Below, one piece after another: positions 7,763-9,277 of a DNA stretch of 9,277 nucleotides (position 1 is the stretch's first letter; every line of letters starts with the position of its first letter). This DNA comes from Bacteroidota bacterium (GTDB lineage: Bacteria > Bacteroidota > Bacteroidia > Bacteroidales > Prolixibacteraceae), in contig JAUYEQ010000682.1 of the NCBI GenBank assembly GCA_030691295.1, positions 1 to 9,277 on the forward strand, read 5' to 3'. The notes beneath the pieces are model-generated. The model was not told where the DNA came from. It worked only from the letters and a program-made list of their open reading frames with translations, and made no database searches. A program made the translations under genes and the position numbers.

Positions 7763-8851
7763 ATGACATCCAAGGTAGACACCAAAAGTAGTGAATTAGT
7801 ACCCATTTTCCATGATTTGCTGGGCTGGAATTTGGCGAGGGTAAAGTTCTTTGTTTTATTTATTTGTGCGCTCTGCAAGGTCCAAACAGTTGGTTTTGAC
7901 AAGTTATCAACGGCATTTAACAGCACTGCGGACTCCGCATCTTCTCTTCGTAGAATACAGCGGTTTATTGCTAAATATCCGTTAGATACTGACGTAATTG
8001 CGCGTTTGATATTCAGGCTATTGCCACACAAGCCTCCATATCGTATAGCAATGGACAGGACTAATTGGAAGTTTGGTGAGTTGAATATTAATGTTTTGAT
8101 GATTGCTGTTATTTATCATGGACTTTCTTTTCCATTGATGTTTAAGATGTTGCCAAAAGCTGGTAATTCTAATACTGGTGAACGCATTGAACTGATTGAG
8201 CGATTTATCCGTCTTTTCGGAATTCACGCTTTGAGTTGTTTAACTGCTGATCGTGAGTTTGTAGGTGATAAGTGGATCAAGTATCTCAATGATCAAAACA
8301 TCCGGTATTATATCCGTATCCGCGAAAACTTTTGGGTAATACAACCTCACAATGGGAAGAAGGTGAAGGCATCATGGCTGTTTTCTAATTTACAACTAAA
8401 CAGTTGCCGGGTTAATGATAGGATCGTTTATGTGAATAATCAACTGTGTTATCTCTCTGGCTCTAAAGTTAAAAGCAAAACGGGGGTGCCTGAACTACAT
8501 ATTATTATATCATTCAATAATCCGAAGGATGCTCTCGAAATATACAAAGAACGATGGCAGATTGAAACTGCTTTTAAAGGATTAAAAACAAGTGGGTTCA
8601 ATATTGAAGATACTCACTTGATCGATATCGAAAGAATTGAAAAACTATTTGCAGTGGTTATGGTCGCATTTACATGGGCTTATGTGGTTGGTGATTATTT
8701 GCACCGATATATTAAGCCGATTCAAATTAAAAAACATGGGAATAAGGCCAAAAGTATTTTCAAACATGGATTGACATATATAGCAACAGTGCTGTTAAAC
8801 CCTAATTTTCAATCGGATATAGATGTATTCAAATTTTTGTCATGTACTTAG
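7763..8851 (+). CDS. IS4-family DDE transposase
   Basis: This 362-residue transposase catalyses cut-and-paste movement of the surrounding element. The RNase H-like catalytic triad is visible: Asp98 in AMDRTNWKFG, Asp163 in LTADREFVG, and Glu268 in the IS4 signature Y-(2)-R-(3)-E-(6)-K at Tyr261, Arg264, Glu268 and Lys275. The usual beta-strand insertion lies between Asp163 and Glu268. The N-terminal 90 residues form a helical, probably DNA-binding, segment ending in SLRRIQRFIAKYPL. The frame is uninterrupted, so the enzyme may be active. The ATG at 7763 fits a full-length N-terminus. The last codons lie inside the right inverted repeat and the TAG stop at 8849-8851 falls just past it. Its AT-rich composition differs from the TCA genes, in keeping with mobile DNA. 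Confidence 0.94.
   Translation: MTSKVDTKSSELVPIFHDLLGWNLARVKFFVLFICALCKVQTVGFDKLSTAFNSTADSASSLRRIQRFIAKYPLDTDVIARLIFRLLPHKPPYRIAMDRTNWKFGELNINVLMIAVIYHGLSFPLMFKMLPKAGNSNTGERIELIERFIRLFGIHALSCLTADREFVGDKWIKYLNDQNIRYYIRIRENFWVIQPHNGKKVKASWLFSNLQLNSCRVNDRIVYVNNQLCYLSGSKVKSKTGVPELHIIISFNNPKDALEIYKERWQIETAFKGLKTSGFNIEDTHLIDIERIEKLFAVVMVAFTWAYVVGDYLHRYIKPIQIKKHGNKAKSIFKHGLTYIATVLLNPNFQSDIDVFKFLSCT
8826..8848 (-). repeat. Right terminal inverted repeat of the IS
   Basis: This is the complement of the left end at 7647-7669 with two mismatches, both inside the 16-base perfect core boundary. It overlaps the codons for the final residues (FLSCT) of the transposase. Confidence 0.88.
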
Positions 8852-9277
8852 ATCTGCCTGTCTAATTTTTTTTTTTTAGATCTTTTAGAAACCGGATATT
8901 GGTATAAATTCAGATTCTTTGGCGAAGTTTCAGCCATAAGAGACGAGATGCTTTAAAAATCCTGTAATATTCAAGCCATATGTTTTACCTGCAGGAGATA
9001 TAGCCACTCGCTGATTAGAAAATTTCACTTTCATGACAGTAATTTCATTCAGTCATTGGAAATTATCAGAGACACCACCATATACGGCCCTGTTCCTAAC
9101 CAAACTATTTATGATAGAGTTCAAGTTACCACCCTTATATAACAACGCGAAGCCTGCAACTAAAAGTCAATGTTCACCCGGAAACACGATGTTTTTATGT
9201 ATTCAAAATCCCGACTTTGAGCCTCATTAAAAATCACTAAAATCCTTATAACATATCTGTTGCAAAAAACAAATAAA
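8852..9277. other. AT-rich region without a supportable gene
   Basis: This 426-base stretch holds a T12 run (8866-8877) flanked by a directly repeated TTAGATCT (8848-8855 and 8876-8883). A plus-strand open frame of 65 codons (9033-9230) resembles no family I know. A minus-strand frame from 9166 to 8933 is open except for one TGA at 9053-9055 and reads somewhat protein-like (GGNLNSIINSLVRNRAVYGG, later VAISPAGKTYGLNITGF). I cannot name it. The region may hold a decayed minus-strand gene or may be plain intergenic DNA. No tRNA, rRNA or recognised regulatory RNA is visible. Confidence 0.5.

Larger units (their letters stand above)
7647..8848 (+). mobile_element. IS4-family insertion sequence, about 1.2 kb
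   Basis: The element is bounded by 16-base perfect inverted repeats, AGTACATGACAAAAAT at 7647-7662 and its complement at 8833-8848. Pairing continues inward to 7669 and 8826 for 21 matches in 23. It contains one transposase gene on the plus strand that nearly fills it. Comparing the 12 or so bases outside each end shows no target-site duplication, although IS4-family elements normally make one. This suggests that one flank was rearranged or that recombination occurred between copies. It sits 46 bases behind a decayed DUF5060 gene. The exact boundary could be a few bases further out, since pairing at 7645/8850 resumes after one mismatch. Confidence 0.88.

Noticed and set aside
9033..9230. Plus-strand 65-codon open frame
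   Set aside because: No recognisable motif, unusual composition and no context; likely chance.

Overview
The window looks like chromosome from a member of the Bacteroidota, most likely class Bacteroidia. The reasons are its mitochondrial-like TCA enzymes in one cluster, start codons without Shine-Dalgarno sequences, a GH92 lipoprotein typical of glycan-degrading members, and an overall AT-rich composition. No rRNA or other taxonomic marker is present, so placement below phylum is inference.

Layout: positions 1-4590 hold a same-strand TCA block, made of the 3' end of an aconitase, a eukaryote-type NADP isocitrate dehydrogenase, a second isocitrate dehydrogenase of the E. coli-type family, and a mitochondrial-type citrate synthase. 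A clear intrinsic terminator closes the block. Together these enzymes run oxaloacetate + acetyl-CoA to citrate, isocitrate and 2-oxoglutarate. The two isocitrate dehydrogenases come from different families. The second lacks all four residues that give the E. coli enzyme its NADP preference, so the pair probably supplies NADPH and NADH separately. The first two intergenic gaps hold unusual repeats: a 27-bp-arm hairpin built from reiterated CCACATAG-like words, and nested inverted repeats built from AACCTTA words.

Positions 4715-6967 encode a secreted GH92 alpha-mannosidase lipoprotein, which starts an independent carbohydrate-related segment. Its reading frame appears to have continued in another frame to a stop at 7108-7110. 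After it comes a degraded gene with a DUF5060 domain (7111-7601), which carries a frameshift and probably a large internal deletion.

Positions 7647-8848 are an IS4-family insertion sequence with an apparently intact DDE transposase and 16-bp perfect terminal inverted repeats, but no visible target duplication. The last 426 bases hold no gene I can support. The right half of the window therefore reads as an eroding, IS-associated accessory region beside a conserved metabolic block. I found no convincing undescribed system. The strongest leads are the cofactor-divergent isocitrate dehydrogenase tandem and the iterated-word hairpins between the TCA genes.
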